NCBI RefSeq assembly: GCF_000372725.1
Contig: NW_005198751.1
Span: 169,809 to 233,808, forward strand
DNA from: Emiliania huxleyi CCMP1516
Taxonomy: Eukaryota > Haptophyta > Isochrysidales > Noelaerhabdaceae
Direction of reading: 5' to 3'
DNA: 64,000 bases
Of this stretch, positions 20,286-30,481 are shown piece by piece (the first letter of the stretch is position 1; each line of letters opens with the position of its first letter). A program made the translations under genes and the position numbers. The notes below the pieces were generated by a model. It was not told the DNA's origin and made no database searches. It worked only from the letters and a program-made list of their open reading frames with translations.

Positions 20286-21880
20286 TTATCGGAGGAATTC
20301 TCGCACGACTTCGAGCACATCGAGATTCGCGAGACGCAGCGGGTCGGCGCTCGCGCCGCTCGCCGCCTCCACGTCGTCGCCTGTAGAGATAGAGGGTCTT
20401 CTGGGAGGGTGCGTGGGAGGTCCCTTTCCTCTGTTTCGCGCGCCATCGCGGTCCGAATCGAGTTGCGTGCCGCCAGACTGCAATCGCGTCTGGTCGGAGC
20501 TCTCCCGCTCCTCCGCCGCCCCGCTGCTCGAAGGCAAATGGAACGGTGTCTGCTGCTGCGACTCCGCTCGCGCGGGCGGCATGATCGACCCGCTCGCGCC
20601 CTGGGAGGCCGCCGCAGCGTCTGGGTGCGACGGGTTCGCTCCCGCGCTGCTTCCAGAGCGGCCGGCAGCCGCGTGCTCGTTCGGCTGCCACTGCGTTACA
20701 GCCTCGTCGCCTGCCGCAGGGGAGCCACCGCCCCCAGAATCGTAGCTCTCCTGCCGCGGGCAGGGAGGGGCGGCTCGGGCAGGAGCGGGCGTGTGCGTGT
20801 GTGTGGGGGGGGAGGGGGGGTTGGTGAGGGTTTGTGAGGGGGGAAGCCCCCTCCCTTCGCGCTCCTGCGAGGGGTGGCTCCCCTCCCCTGCCATGTGGCT
20901 CCCCTCCCCCGCCGCCGCCGAGCCTACAGCGATGCGACTCGGACCCGTCGCTCTGCCGCGAAGCTAGCCCCTCTCCCCCTCCGCCTCCCCTCGCCAAGCC
21001 GCGTCTGCGTCCCGAGAGGCGGCTGCGTCTCGCCCCACTGAGAGAAGCCGCCCAGCGTGCCGACGCCCCAAAGCACGGACTGCGAGAACGGCGCCTGCGT
21101 CGCCGCGCCGCCCTCCGTAGACATGTCGGCCAGGGCGCCAGCCTCGCCGCCGCCGCCGTCGCCAGACGAGGCTGCAGAGGGAGGCTGCGAGGTGCGCGTG
21201 GGGTGGGCCTACCGATGGTCGGTACCGATAGGCGGAGGTGGTGTGCGATCGGCTGGAGGGGGGGGGTGGAGGGGAGGGTGGAGGAGAGGGCGCGGGACGG
21301 AGGGGAGGAGCAAGGGGGAGGGGGGGGGGGGGGGGGTGAGGGGGGGGGTGAGGGGGGGGGGGAGGGCAAGTTCCGCGCTCGCCGGGGTACATCTCGCCGG
21401 GGTGCATTTCGCCGGGCGGGATATTGATCTCGCCGGGCGGGATATTGATCTCGCCGGGCGGGATATTGATCTCGCTGGGCGGGATGTTGATCTCGCCGGG
21501 CGGGATATTGATCTCGCTGGGCGGGATATTGATCTCGCCGGGCGGGACCAGTGCACGCGGGCGCTCGAGCGGCAGCAACTCTCGGCTCTGTCTCTCGGCT
21601 CTGTCTCTCGGCTCTGTCTCTCGGCTGTCTCTCGGCTGTCTTCTCGGCTCTCTCTCGGCTCTCTCTCGGCTCTCTTCTCGGCTCTCTCTCCCGCCGGGCG
21701 GGAGATGCAGCAGCCGCTCGAGCGGGAGGTGCGGCGGGTCCGGATCGACGGGGAAGGAGGCGCACCTGCCGAGAGAGAGCCGAGATCTGGCCGAGATTGG
21801 GCCGAGATTGGGCCGAGATACAGCCCAGATTGGGGCCGAGATGGGGCGTTGGCGCGACGGGAGACAGGGAGGCAGCTGTG

Positions 21881-21912
<32 letters not shown>

Positions 21913-22490
21913 TGTGTATGTGTATGTGTGTGTGTGCGGATGAGAGAAAGCGCGGGGGCGGGAAGCCAAAGGCGCGCCCTTTCGGAGTAGCGCGAGCCAC
22001 GCGCCGCACGAGCGCCTCCTGCGGCGCCTGCTGCGAGGCGGCCCCCCTGCTGGCGGCCCCCCTGCCCTCTGCTGGCGGGCGGGCGCAGCCGTGCTGCAGG
22101 GCGGCAAACTTGTCTCTGACAGCAGGCGCTTCCATCACACTCCTGCCGCGAGGGAGCGAGGTATTTGGAGGGAGCTCGCTCCACCCCGAGCACGCCACCC
22201 CCCCTTCCTTCCCCGCTCTCTCCAACGCCTCCCTCTCTCTTCTCTCCCTTCGCTCACCGAGGAGCGCCGAGCACGCCCGAATCATCGGCGCCCTCGTAGC
22301 GGAAGGCCAAGACCCGCATGTTGAACTGGCCGAGGACGTTGTTCACCATGATCTGGTAGTCCTCTTTTCCGGGCAAGATTATGGCGCCTGGAGGCACGGT
22401 AGCGAGGCCGTTGCCGGAGGAGTCATGCAAGCGGGGGCCTTTCTCTCCCGGGATATACTGTCCGTGCCGCCTTGGAGGCGCTCGAGTACG
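20286..22490 (-). CDS. Unknown multi-exon protein
   Basis: Coding-like pieces on the minus strand: about 22470-22267 reads GPRLHDSSGNGLATVPPGAI, then ILPGKEDYQIMVNNVLGQF and MRVLAFRYEGADDSG, ending at a clear gtgagcg donor. A phase-compatible exon from about 22140 reads SVMEAPAVRDKFAALQHGC. Around 21170-21040 is TQAPFSQSVLWGVGTLGGF. The last exon, from about 20747, reads QESYDSGGGGSP and ends DPLRLANLDVLEVVREFLR before the stop at 20286. The last exon is Ser/Gln/Pro-rich, like a nuclear protein tail. The region between the exons is packed with minisatellites. I do not recognise the family; the first conserved exon looks folded. The 5' end is not found. Confidence 0.5.
21385..21700. repeat. 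Minisatellites: 21-bp and tctcggctctg arrays
   Basis: At 21385-21545 the unit gatctcgccgggcgggatat is repeated about eight times with few changes. At 21577-21700 short tctcggctctg/tctcggct units follow. A G-rich run precedes at 21300-21365. At 21775-21850 cgagattgggc units occur. They lie in an intron of the minus-strand gene, so the long ORFs here are not genes. Confidence 0.85.
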
Positions 22491-22499
22491 TTGGTTTGC

Positions 22500-24250
22500 T
22501 CAAAAGCAGCCACACAGCTCGCGTCGAGCACGGCTCCGATCGAGCGCGCCCCATCCGACAGCACACAATTCTGCGCACCGTCCTGCCGGGCACAAAGGTC
22601 GAGCACCTACGAGGACGCTGGGCCGTTGGACGGAATGCGTGCAATACCCTACCCCCGAACCAAAGTTGCCTGCACGTAGTGCGGCTGCACTGCAGCGTTT
22701 GGGGCCGCCATGACCGCTTTCTCTATCCAAGGGTTGTTGAGCATGCGCGCCATGGAGTGGTAGGCCCGGCAGCGCCATTTCCAGGATTAAGAATTCAAGA
22801 AGCGACTCACTCGTGGCACTGGGCACGGGACTGGCGCGCACTGGCACTAACACACCACTGGAGCCGGAGCTTGTTAGGAGAAGAATTCTACGAATACAAG
22901 CCCCTCTCACAGCAGACTGGCACGAACTAGCACCACAAAAGGCACAGCAGACAACGGCCCCTTATGGGCCGTCGAAGAGGCCGTCATACTCCTCCGGCCT
23001 CATGAGAAGAAAATACATCGGAGGCGCTATGCGCTGGTCTACCTACCTACCTACTTACCTGGTCTGTGAGAGGTTGACAGACGTGATCTGTGATCTGCTC
23101 CACCCAGTCGTTGGTCGGACTGTGTTTCGCCTTCCCATCAATGTATGTACCGTACCCGGCCGGGCGAGAGGCCGCGCTGATCCCACTCCTTACCACTCTC
23201 AGGGGCAGTAGGTGGGCGAGCTTCAAGCGCGCTCATCTCGATCGAGAAGGCGTCGCTACGCGCGGTTCCGCGGGGGAGCTTCGTCGACGGGTGGGGGTGG
23301 GGGACCGCAGCGCAGCCTCCAGGCCAGAGTGAGTGCAGAGAGGTTCTCGAGGTTCTCGAGGTGGATATCCTTTGGCCGCGTTGGGTAGCGAGGATTGGTG
23401 TGACGCGATCCACGCAGGCGTGTTTTCTGGCGGCCGACCGTCAGTGCACGGAGTTGCCCCTTCTCCGACTGCCCCGGCTAGTTCCCGAGGTCGTCGGGTG
23501 TGACCCTGCCTGCGTCCCCCGAGACCTAGCGCGGGTGGGTTGCCGGCACCATCGGGCGGCGCCACACGCGACACGGATGGAGGGAGTCGGGTTTGCCATC
23601 GGCGGGCCATGAGGGCGCTGAGAACTCAAGGCTGAGTTTTTGCTCCACTTTCGATGTGGCGGAGTATATTTTGGTAGGTTCGATTGACTCGTGTCGGCTG
23701 CCCAGATAGCAAGGCCCGAGAGGAAGTCATGAAACCCAGGCAGATCATCCGCGCTGCCGGCCGCGCGAGCCCGGCAGCACGAAGACGCTGCATCAGAATG
23801 GGAATGGTGTCCCTATTGCCGTGAATGCAAAGCCTTAATTTTGGCATTGCGATTTGGAATCGGAATCGCGAGAATCGCGAATGGCAGACGCGCCTGGCTG
23901 CCAGTGGCCGCCGCGGGGCGGCACGACCCCTTCACGCCATCCAACGTCGGACCCAACACGCCGAGGCAAGCGCGCGCCGACAGCTGCGATCCGGAGACAT
24001 ACTCTCTGTCTTGCCACAACAACGCATACTCTATCGGCTTTACACACCTGGTCCTGCGGCTCTAAACGATTTAAACACAGCTAACCAACCCCAACTAATT
24101 CTACAGTCACACTCCATACACACTCACAGCTAAGTGACGTCACACAGATTTCACGTCTCACGAACACGCATACCGGACAACGCGCACTCCCACAAAATAC
24201 CCCCCTGCAAAAATGTAAGCTGGGAAGGCACCCTCGTCACACACGCCTGA
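22500..24250. other. Non-coding stretch with repeat fragments
   Basis: Includes a TACC run at 23039-23062, the inverted repeat copy at 23340-23545, and AT-richer DNA from 24040 to 24200 that is the 3' flank of the gene ending at 24253. ORFs lack motifs. Confidence 0.4.
23340..23545 (-). repeat. Inverted copy of the 314-bp element core
   Basis: Nearly identical, in inverse orientation, to 1553-1740 (shared ggatatcctttggccgcgtt and gacgcgatccacgcaggcgt). The homology fades after about 23510. It shows that the insertion at 1470-1783 is a dispersed element. Confidence 0.75.
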
Positions 24251-24252
24251 GA

Positions 24253-25110
24253 TCACCAGATCCAGTCGATCCCGTTCGCAAGCGTGATTAGGACCACCGA
24301 GTTGCCTCGCACCTCTGGCGGGATGGCGGCATACTGCTCTTCGAGTGTCTGGGCGTCGCGATAAGTGCGCACCCACACGTGAAGCACCTGCTTGCGCCAA
24401 CGCATGTTGAGCACATTGCGGCTCGAGATCTGGATCGCGCGCAGCTTCTTGAACAGCAGCCTGTACGCGTCCGCCGGCTGCAGCGCAAAGGTGGGCCAGT
24501 TGATGGCGCGCGTGACCGAGACGCCGACGGCGTGCTCAAAGAGCGTGACCGAGTAGTCGGTGATTTTTGAGCCCGAGAAGTAGTCGAGCTCCATCTCGGT
24601 CATCACGAGCCGCGAGCCAAACAGCCGCGCGAGCACCTCGCAACTCAGCGCCTCGGACTGAAGGGACGAGCCGCCTGCGTTGGGCACCGCGAGCATGCGC
24701 ATCGCGTCCACCGACCAGCGCAGCTTGTAGCGCGGCCGGAAGGCCTCCACCTGCGTGTGGAGGAGCCCCGCAGCTTCGCGATGCGCGAGGAGCACACGCA
24801 GCCTCGACACGCCGTCGAGCGGCACCCGGAGAACCATGTCCTCGCCGACCAGGAAGCGGTGCCGGAAGAGTGTCTGCTGCATCTTCCGCGCCTGCGCAGC
24901 CGGCAACACGGCAGGCTTCTGTGTCGGCCACCGCCCAGCCTGCAGAGCAGGCTCGAGCGCTGCCTGCAGAGCTGGTTCGAGCGCCCGCGTTGACGGCACG
25001 CGCGACTGGAGAGTCAGCGATGCGAAGATCAGACACCTCATGTGGTAGGAGCACGGCTGGTGACAGAGGCAGTCCGGTGAAGCGTTTGCCGCGGTGATGA
25101 CGGCTATCAA
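24253..25110 (-). CDS. Conserved protist protein of unknown function
   Basis: Intact 285-codon frame. The C-terminal two thirds look folded: SEALSCEVLARLFGSRLVMT, then EMELDYFSGSKITDYSV, GVSVTRAINWPTF, then RNVLNMRWRKQVLHVWVRTY and the end RGNSVVLITLANGIDWIW. I recall similar uncharacterised proteins in amoebae and algae with 'E.EI.Y.....K.TDY' and 'WRKQ.LH.W'. The E-x-E/D and K spacing could suggest a nuclease-like fold, but that is speculation. The start is uncertain: Met1 (25110), MRCLIFA or MQQTLFRHRF are possible. Codons at 24939-24986 are a 24-bp tandem duplication (LEPALQAA / LEPALQAG). Confidence 0.65.
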   Translation of the reverse strand: MIAVITAANASPDCLCHQPCSYHMRCLIFASLTLQSRVPSTRALEPALQAALEPALQAGRWPTQKPAVLPAAQARKMQQTLFRHRFLVGEDMVLRVPLDGVSRLRVLLAHREAAGLLHTQVEAFRPRYKLRWSVDAMRMLAVPNAGGSSLQSEALSCEVLARLFGSRLVMTEMELDYFSGSKITDYSVTLFEHAVGVSVTRAINWPTFALQPADAYRLLFKKLRAIQISSRNVLNMRWRKQVLHVWVRTYRDAQTLEEQYAAIPPEVRGNSVVLITLANGIDWIW

Positions 25111-25254
25111 GATACCACCGGTAATTGAATCTAAAAAAGAATTTTACAACTAAGGGCAAAAGAGTTTGGGAACCGCAAAATCGCTCCTCATCGCAAACCC
25201 TGTCAGCAGTTCACCTACGGGTATGTTCGTAAGAGCTACATACACTGAAAATAT

Positions 25255-25355
25255 GGACCGACCAGCTAGTCCCTCTGTGGTGGCGGCGTGCCGTTCTCCC
25301 ATCCCTCCCTTGCGTTGTCTCTTTTCTTTCTTTCTTTCTTACCAGCTGGGAGCGA
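25255..25355 (+). mobile_element. 5'-truncated LINE 3' end with (TTTC)n tail
   Basis: About 75 bp (25267-25345) begins tccctctgtggtggcggcgt, passes through the cctccc-rich family 3' terminus and ends in ttttctttctttctttct. It is flanked by accagct on both sides (25260-25266 and 25342-25348). Confidence 0.75.
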
Positions 25356-25462
25356 CTCCGAAGGCTTGCTTGCAACAGCTTGCAGAAGCAACGACTGAGC
25401 CGCGAGCCGCTAAGGTGGGGCAACGACCGATCCGCGAGCCGCCCGACATGGTGAATTCTTTT

Positions 25463-25620
25463 CCGAGGCATCGACTTTGGGTTCATCACGTACGTTGGGA
25501 TGGAGCTGCCGAGCTTGCCGAGGGCGAGCTTGAGCACGTGCCACATCGTGCTCTTTCCGCAGCCGGAAGGGCCCACCACCACGACGCCCATCCGGTTCTG
25601 CGTTGCCTGGCCTCCTCGGA
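25463..25620 (-). pseudogene. Fragment of a cytoplasmic dynein 2 heavy chain gene
   Basis: The minus strand reads NRMGVVVVGPSGCGKSTMWH then VLKLALGKLGSSIPTYVMNP and KSMPR, which is a dynein heavy chain AAA module with its Walker A loop (GPSGCGKST). The wording is closest to the retrograde IFT motor DYNC2H1 as I remember it. Homology stops abruptly after MPR and the following codons are unrelated, with no splice donor at the edge. Upstream there is no continuing AAA sequence. I read this as a gene fragment; an exon of a much larger gene is less likely because neither neighbour fits. Confidence 0.65.
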
Positions 25621-26383
25621 CAGTCCTCTCACCAGCACACAGAGTCCAAAAACTCCTCTCTCTCAGAGTCCACTCAAAAGCCTCCATCACGGTCAGCTGA
25701 GGTATTCCCAGACTGACGCCGCGTTAGTTTCTTTTTGTGTGTATACCTGTGTTGGTGTGCCAGTGCCCAGTCCCGAACGTCAAAATTCTTTCGGCCAGTA
25801 TCCCTCCACTGTCCAATCTAACCGCGGGTCGCAGACCGTGCTCTCGGTGTCCGATGACATGGCGCCTCTTCACGATCAGCACGCCAGTCTGTTCACACCT
25901 CTCTTCTGTTCACTTCACGGAGTGACAGGGGTTCGTTACCCAGTTTAAGAAAGGCTTCAAGAAAACACACACACAGAAAAACACCGTCATTTACAAACGA
26001 CCGGAGCCAGCGCGCTTGTGGCTTCCACTCACAAGCACGCTTTTCCACGTCTCCGTCCCCGCTCTACCTAAGGCTTGCCGCTCGAACCAATGGCGGTGGG
26101 GACGGAGGTGTCGCCTCCGTCCCCGCCGTGGAGGCAGCGCCTCTCTCCCCGCTCGACCTATAGCGGTCGGCGGACTCGAGTTCGAGTGGGGACGGCGGCT
26201 CATATTGCTAAATATAAAATTCCCCCACCCGGGTGGGGGAACATAAAAATACCTCAGGGTGCTGTGCGGGTGTGAATGCAAGAGCGCTGCGCTGAGAACG
26301 AGCAGCTATCAAGTGCTCAAGCGCAGAGCACAATTTCTTGGAAAAGAGAAGTGCGATTCATTTAGGTGGCGGAGGTAGGATCC
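25621..26383. other. Intergenic; likely promoter of the gene at 26384
   Basis: At 26207-26252 the short palindrome-like pair ttcccccacccgggtggggga is followed by an AT-rich stretch; about 26030-26190 has repeated gtggggacggcgg-type runs. No gene. Confidence 0.4.
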
Positions 26384-27412
26384 ATGTGTGGCCTGCTCGC
26401 TGTCTGCTTGGCCCTGCTGCCGAGCTCATCTGCGTTGGTAGCAAGCCCGCGCATCGCGTCGATTGCGAGCGTGACGCGTCGCACAATTGTGCTTGCGGCA
26501 GATGCGACAACGGAGCGCAAAGCAAAGCTCGCAGCCTTCAACGCCGAGCAGAAGGCGAAGCGGGCTGCCGCGGCGGCAGCTCGTAAAGGAGGCAGCAAGG
26601 CGGCCGCGCCCAAGCCCGCCTCCTCTTCGCCCTTTGCTGGCATTTTTGGCGGCGGCTCGAAGCCTGCGCCGCCTCCGCCGCCGCCGCCTACAAAGGCGGC
26701 GCCGCCGCCTCTGTTCAGCTTTGGAAAGGCTGCCGCGAGCCCGAGCGCCGCTGCCACCAAGGCACGGAGGCCGCCCAGCAAGCCTGCCAGTCCGGCCAAG
26801 GCTGCACCGACGGGCGGCGGCTCGCCCTTTGGAGGCTTCTCCTTCGGCGGCGGCGGAGGCGGCGGTGCCGCGGCCAAGCCCGCTCCGCCAGCCAAGCCCG
26901 CTGCTCCACCGGCGGCCGCGCCGCTCTTCAATTTTGGCGCCAAGGCGCCCGCCGCGCCCAAGCCCGCCCCGAAGCCTTCACCTGGCTGGCTGGCGCCAGC
27001 AGCCTCCTCCACCGCCTCCCCCGGCAGCTCGGCCTCGCCCTTCGGCTTCTCGTTTGGGGGCGGAGGCGGCGGCAAGCCTGCGCCGCCGCCCTCGCCTCCT
27101 CCGCCGGCGGCGGCGGCCGGCGCCTCGCTCTTCGGCGCCTTCCCGGGCCTCGCCGACGACCAGGAGACGGTGCCGATGCCGCCGGCGGAGCCTGCGCCAG
27201 AGGCGGCTGCGGCGGCGGTCGAGACGGACATCGCGTCCAAGATTGGGGTGGGGGTGACGGGCGCAGTCGCCGGCTCCGTCCTCGCCGACGCGCTCGTCTC
27301 GGCGGCCGGCGTCGGGCTGACGGGCGAGGTGCTCTCCGACGCCGCTGCAGTCGGCGCAGTCCTGCTCGGCGGAGGCGATCCACTTTCACCGCCGACCCTC
27401 ACCCTCGCCCTT

Positions 27413-27466
<54 letters not shown>

Positions 27467-27467
27467 G

Positions 27468-27508
<41 letters not shown>

Positions 27509-27635
27509 GCCCTCACCCTCGCCCTCGCCCTCACCCTCACCCTCGCCCTCACCCTCGCCCTCACCCTCACCCTCACCCTCACCCTCGCCCTCACCCTCAC
27601 CCTCACCCTCACCCTCGCCCTCACCCTCACCCTCG

Positions 27636-27670
<35 letters not shown>

Positions 27671-27671
27671 G

Positions 27672-27712
<41 letters not shown>

Positions 27713-28249
27713 GCCCTCACCCTCGCCCTCGCCCTCACCCTCACCCTCACCCTCACCCTCGCCCTCACCCTCACCCTCACCCTCACCCTCGCCCTCACCC
27801 TCACCCTCACCCTCACCCTCGCCCTCACCCTCACCCTCGCCCTCACCCTCACCCTCACCCTCGCCCTCATGACGTCCTAACCCGGACCCTCACCGCAACC
27901 CGCACCTCACCCGGACCCGGACCCAGGCGCAATCTACGCCGCCGCTCAGCCAGGCGAGGCGGGCGAGGCGGCGCGGTTCGTCGGAGGGTCGGTGGCGAAC
28001 GTGACGAGCTCGTACGCCGAGCTCGCGAAGCTCGAGGCGGAGATCGCGCTCGCGGAGCAGCAGCAGAAGGCGCAGGCAGCGATCGACGAGACAGTCGCCG
28101 AGATCAGCGCCACGCCCGGCCGGATTGCGGACGAGGTCAAGGCGACGCCGGGCCGGGTGACGCTGTCTCTCAAGCAGCGGCTCGAGGCGGCGCAGGCGTC
28201 GGCGCGCCAGCAGGTAGAGGAGGCGAAGCGCAAGATCCAGTCAAAGTGA
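26384..28249 (+). CDS. Plastid- or secretory-targeted low-complexity protein with coiled-coil tail
   Basis: Two exons (26384-27374 and 27927-28249), 437 aa. [20 protein letters not shown] is a signal peptide followed by a Ser/Arg-rich leader ([17 protein letters not shown]), as in haptophyte plastid precursors. The body alternates Pro/Ala runs with short FGG motifs ([28 protein letters not shown]). After residue 310 a glycine/alanine-rich hydrophobic stretch ([33 protein letters not shown]) may be membrane-associated. The C terminus ([18 protein letters not shown] to [12 protein letters not shown]) is a charged helix. The intron is GC-AG and consists mostly of a CCCTCA/CCCTCG array. Both exons join with phase 1 kept. 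The function is unknown. Confidence 0.75.
27393..27870 (+). repeat. Telomere-like (CCCTCA/CCCTCG)n array in an intron
   Basis: About 80 copies of a 6-bp unit, CCCTCA with scattered CCCTCG. It differs by one base from the telomere unit CCCTAA. It translates as a (TL)n frame, which is not a protein. The opposite strand is TGAGGG-rich and could form G-quadruplexes. Confidence 0.95.
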
Positions 28250-28710
28250 CGCCGCCCCCCGCCGGCCTGTTTGCGGCGACCCTGTGCCCCCTCTGAACCC
28301 AATCTCTCCCTCCCTGCGGGATCGACCTGCGAGAGCACCGCCGCCCGAGCCGAGGCCCCCTCTCTTGAACATGCCTCGCCCTATCGCCCGGCCCTCTACG
28401 CAGCGCATGCACCCACGGGCTGCACGGATCGCACTGCACAATTCGTGGCATGTCCTTTTCGATAGACTCGTAGCAAGATCGTACTACCCCCCCCCCCCCT
28501 GCCCCGATTATCGTGTGCCGTTCTCTCGACGACTGTGGCGGGTGTTTCCTTTTGCTTTTCTTTTCCGTGTTTACCATATGGAGAGAAAAAACTAAAGCTT
28601 CAATATGTCCCAGATTGAAGAGATGGACAGCTGTATGTCATCAGGAGCTGAGTCAGCTCACGTCTCACGACCGACGTTCTCTCCGACTGCAGTGTAAACC
28701 TACATCTCTC
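28250..28710. other. Convergent 3' flanks
   Basis: Between the ends of two genes. Holds a 12-C run (28488-28499) and an AT-richer stretch after 28550; no gene. Confidence 0.5.
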
Positions 28711-30398
28711 TCATGCTGTCCTCTGGCAACCTTCTGCCTTCGTAGGTGTACACACCTGTCGCTCAAGAAACTCGCCGATGGCGGGGAAGTAGCGCGGCGA
28801 GAAGGCGATGTCATTGTGGCCGTGGCCTGGCAGGAGAAGAAGGCGCCTCCTCTGCGCGCCGCTCGCGGCGTGAAGCGCCTTGCCTTGCTCTGGCGGCACG
28901 ACGGTGTCGGCGGTGCCGTGCAGGACGAGTGTGGGTATGGTCACCTGCAGCGGGGCAGACACAGAATGAGGAGGGGGGGAGGGGAGGGAGAGGTTCGGCG
29001 GCGCGGCGCGCCTCCCGCATCTTCAGCTCATTCTCGAGTATCCCGATCCGGCCTCCGCCGCCGGGCGCGAGCGGCGCTGTCGCCGGCCCAGCCGAGCCGG
29101 CGGCTGCGAGCGAGAGGGCGCCGGCAGCCCCCCTCGATAGCATGGCCGAGGCGGAGGCGATGCCAGACTCGAGGATGAGCCCTGCGAAGCAGCCGCGCGG
29201 CGCGATCGCCGCAAGATGCGTCGCCACGTTGGAGCCGAGCGAGCGACCAAAGAGCACCACTGGGCGGGCCTCCGGCCCTACACCCGCCGACTGCATCGCG
29301 GCACCGAGCGTGTGCGAATCGAGGAGCGGCTCTGCGTCGGCGAGCAAGGAGGAGAGGGTTGGCTCGCCGCCCGACCAGCCGTAGCCGCGGTAGTCTGGGA
29401 CCATCAGGTGGGCGCCGAGCCGGTGGAAGCGGGAGGCGAAGGCGTCGTAGTCAGAGCAGACCTCGCCGTTGCCTACGCTCAGGCGGACCCTCGGCTGACC
29501 TCGGGCGATCTCGCGCGGCGGCCTCCTCTCGGCCGTCGATGCCGTGGAAGTAGAGGAGGAGCGGCGCGTTCGGGCGGGGCGACGGGTGCGGCCAGACCCG
29601 GTAGCCGAGTTTGACGGCCGGGTCGTGCGGCGCAGCGGCGTAGCTCCCGTCCGAGAAGGGCGCCGGTCGGCTCGTAGAGGTCGGATGCCTTGCATCAACG
29701 GTGGCGAGCGGGCGGGAGTGGCCTCTCGCGACGGCGCGCGGGAAGAAGAGGCCCGGCAGCGAGTCCAACTGCGACAGCAGCGCCTCGATGGCCTGCGCCT
29801 CAGCATGGGACGTGTCCGCGTCTGCGCCCTGCACCGCGCTGTAGCACCGCAGCGCCGCTGGCAGGGAGCCGAGGGCGGCGAGGATGCGCGCTCGCAGCAG
29901 TGGGTTCTCGGAGTCCGTGTTGGTGTCAGTTCCACATTCGCTGTCTATGTTCCTCTCGCCGCCGTCGCCGAGTTGGCGCAGCGCGGTTGCGGCCCACCCC
30001 TGTGTTAGCAAGCTGGCGGCATCGGCGTCTGGCGGTGGCGAGCGGGCGGCCTCCCCGCCGTAGAGAGCGAAGCCGCACGTCCCGCCACAGGAGCCGTCTG
30101 CGCTGAGCTCCACCGTGCTAGCGACCGGTTGCTGCGTGGGCGACCCGCCCAGCGCTTGCCCACGAGCCAGGCGGCCGAGCCCGTTGGCAAGCTTTTGACG
30201 CTCTGGGAGCGAGAGCCCGCGTTCGCCGAGCCGCTTTAGGAGCGCGACCCTCCCAGAGTCGGCAAGGCACGCCTTGAGGCCGTCGGACGTCTCGCCCGCT
30301 AGAGAAGAGGCGAGGCCGTTGCTAAGGCCGCAGGCGTCGAGAAGCGCAGCGAGACTGTCAGTCTCGGAAGTGTCGGCCAGCGTCGTGCCCGCCAGCAT
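28711..30398 (-). CDS. Alpha/beta hydrolase (ABHD-type serine hydrolase) with long N-terminal region
   Basis: Three exons (30398-29543, 29472-29012, 28944-28711), 516 aa. Residues 1-270 contain a Leu-rich segment (LKRLGERGLSLPERQKLANG) and helical pairs. The hydrolase starts at APLLLYFHGNGEVCSDYD (oxyanion strand), then MVPDYRGYGWSGG, VVLFGRSLGSNVATHLAAI (nucleophile Ser in G-R-S-L-G), TLVLHGTADTVVPPEQGK (catalytic Asp) and LLLLPGHGHNDI (catalytic His). All three catalytic residues are present, so it is probably an active esterase, lipase or peptidase; the substrate is unknown. Both introns begin with GC (70 bp and 67 bp). The gene is head-to-head with the SANT/R3H gene, with 83 bp between the start codons, so they likely share a bidirectional promoter. 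Confidence 0.9.
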
Positions 30399-30481
30399 CG
30401 TTTTTTTAATCAAGTGCGTCAAGTTTGAAAGAAAACTATCAGGCCGGGCCGCCCGCGGCCACGACAGCGATCCACACACAC
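30399..30481. promoter_or_regulatory. Short bidirectional promoter region
   Basis: Only 83 bp separate the start codons of the hydrolase (minus) and the SANT/R3H protein (plus). It includes a T run (30401-30407). No TATA box or other element is evident; the role is inferred from position. Confidence 0.5.

Noticed and set aside
20269-22107. A 612-aa minus-strand ORF and other long frames over 20.3-22.7 kb
   Set aside because: They run through minisatellites and introns; only short parts in other frames have coding character.
27393-27880. A (TL)n repeat protein, and Arg/Val-rich frames on the other strand
   Set aside because: Pure translation of the CCCTCA array; the flanking exons join correctly if it is spliced out.
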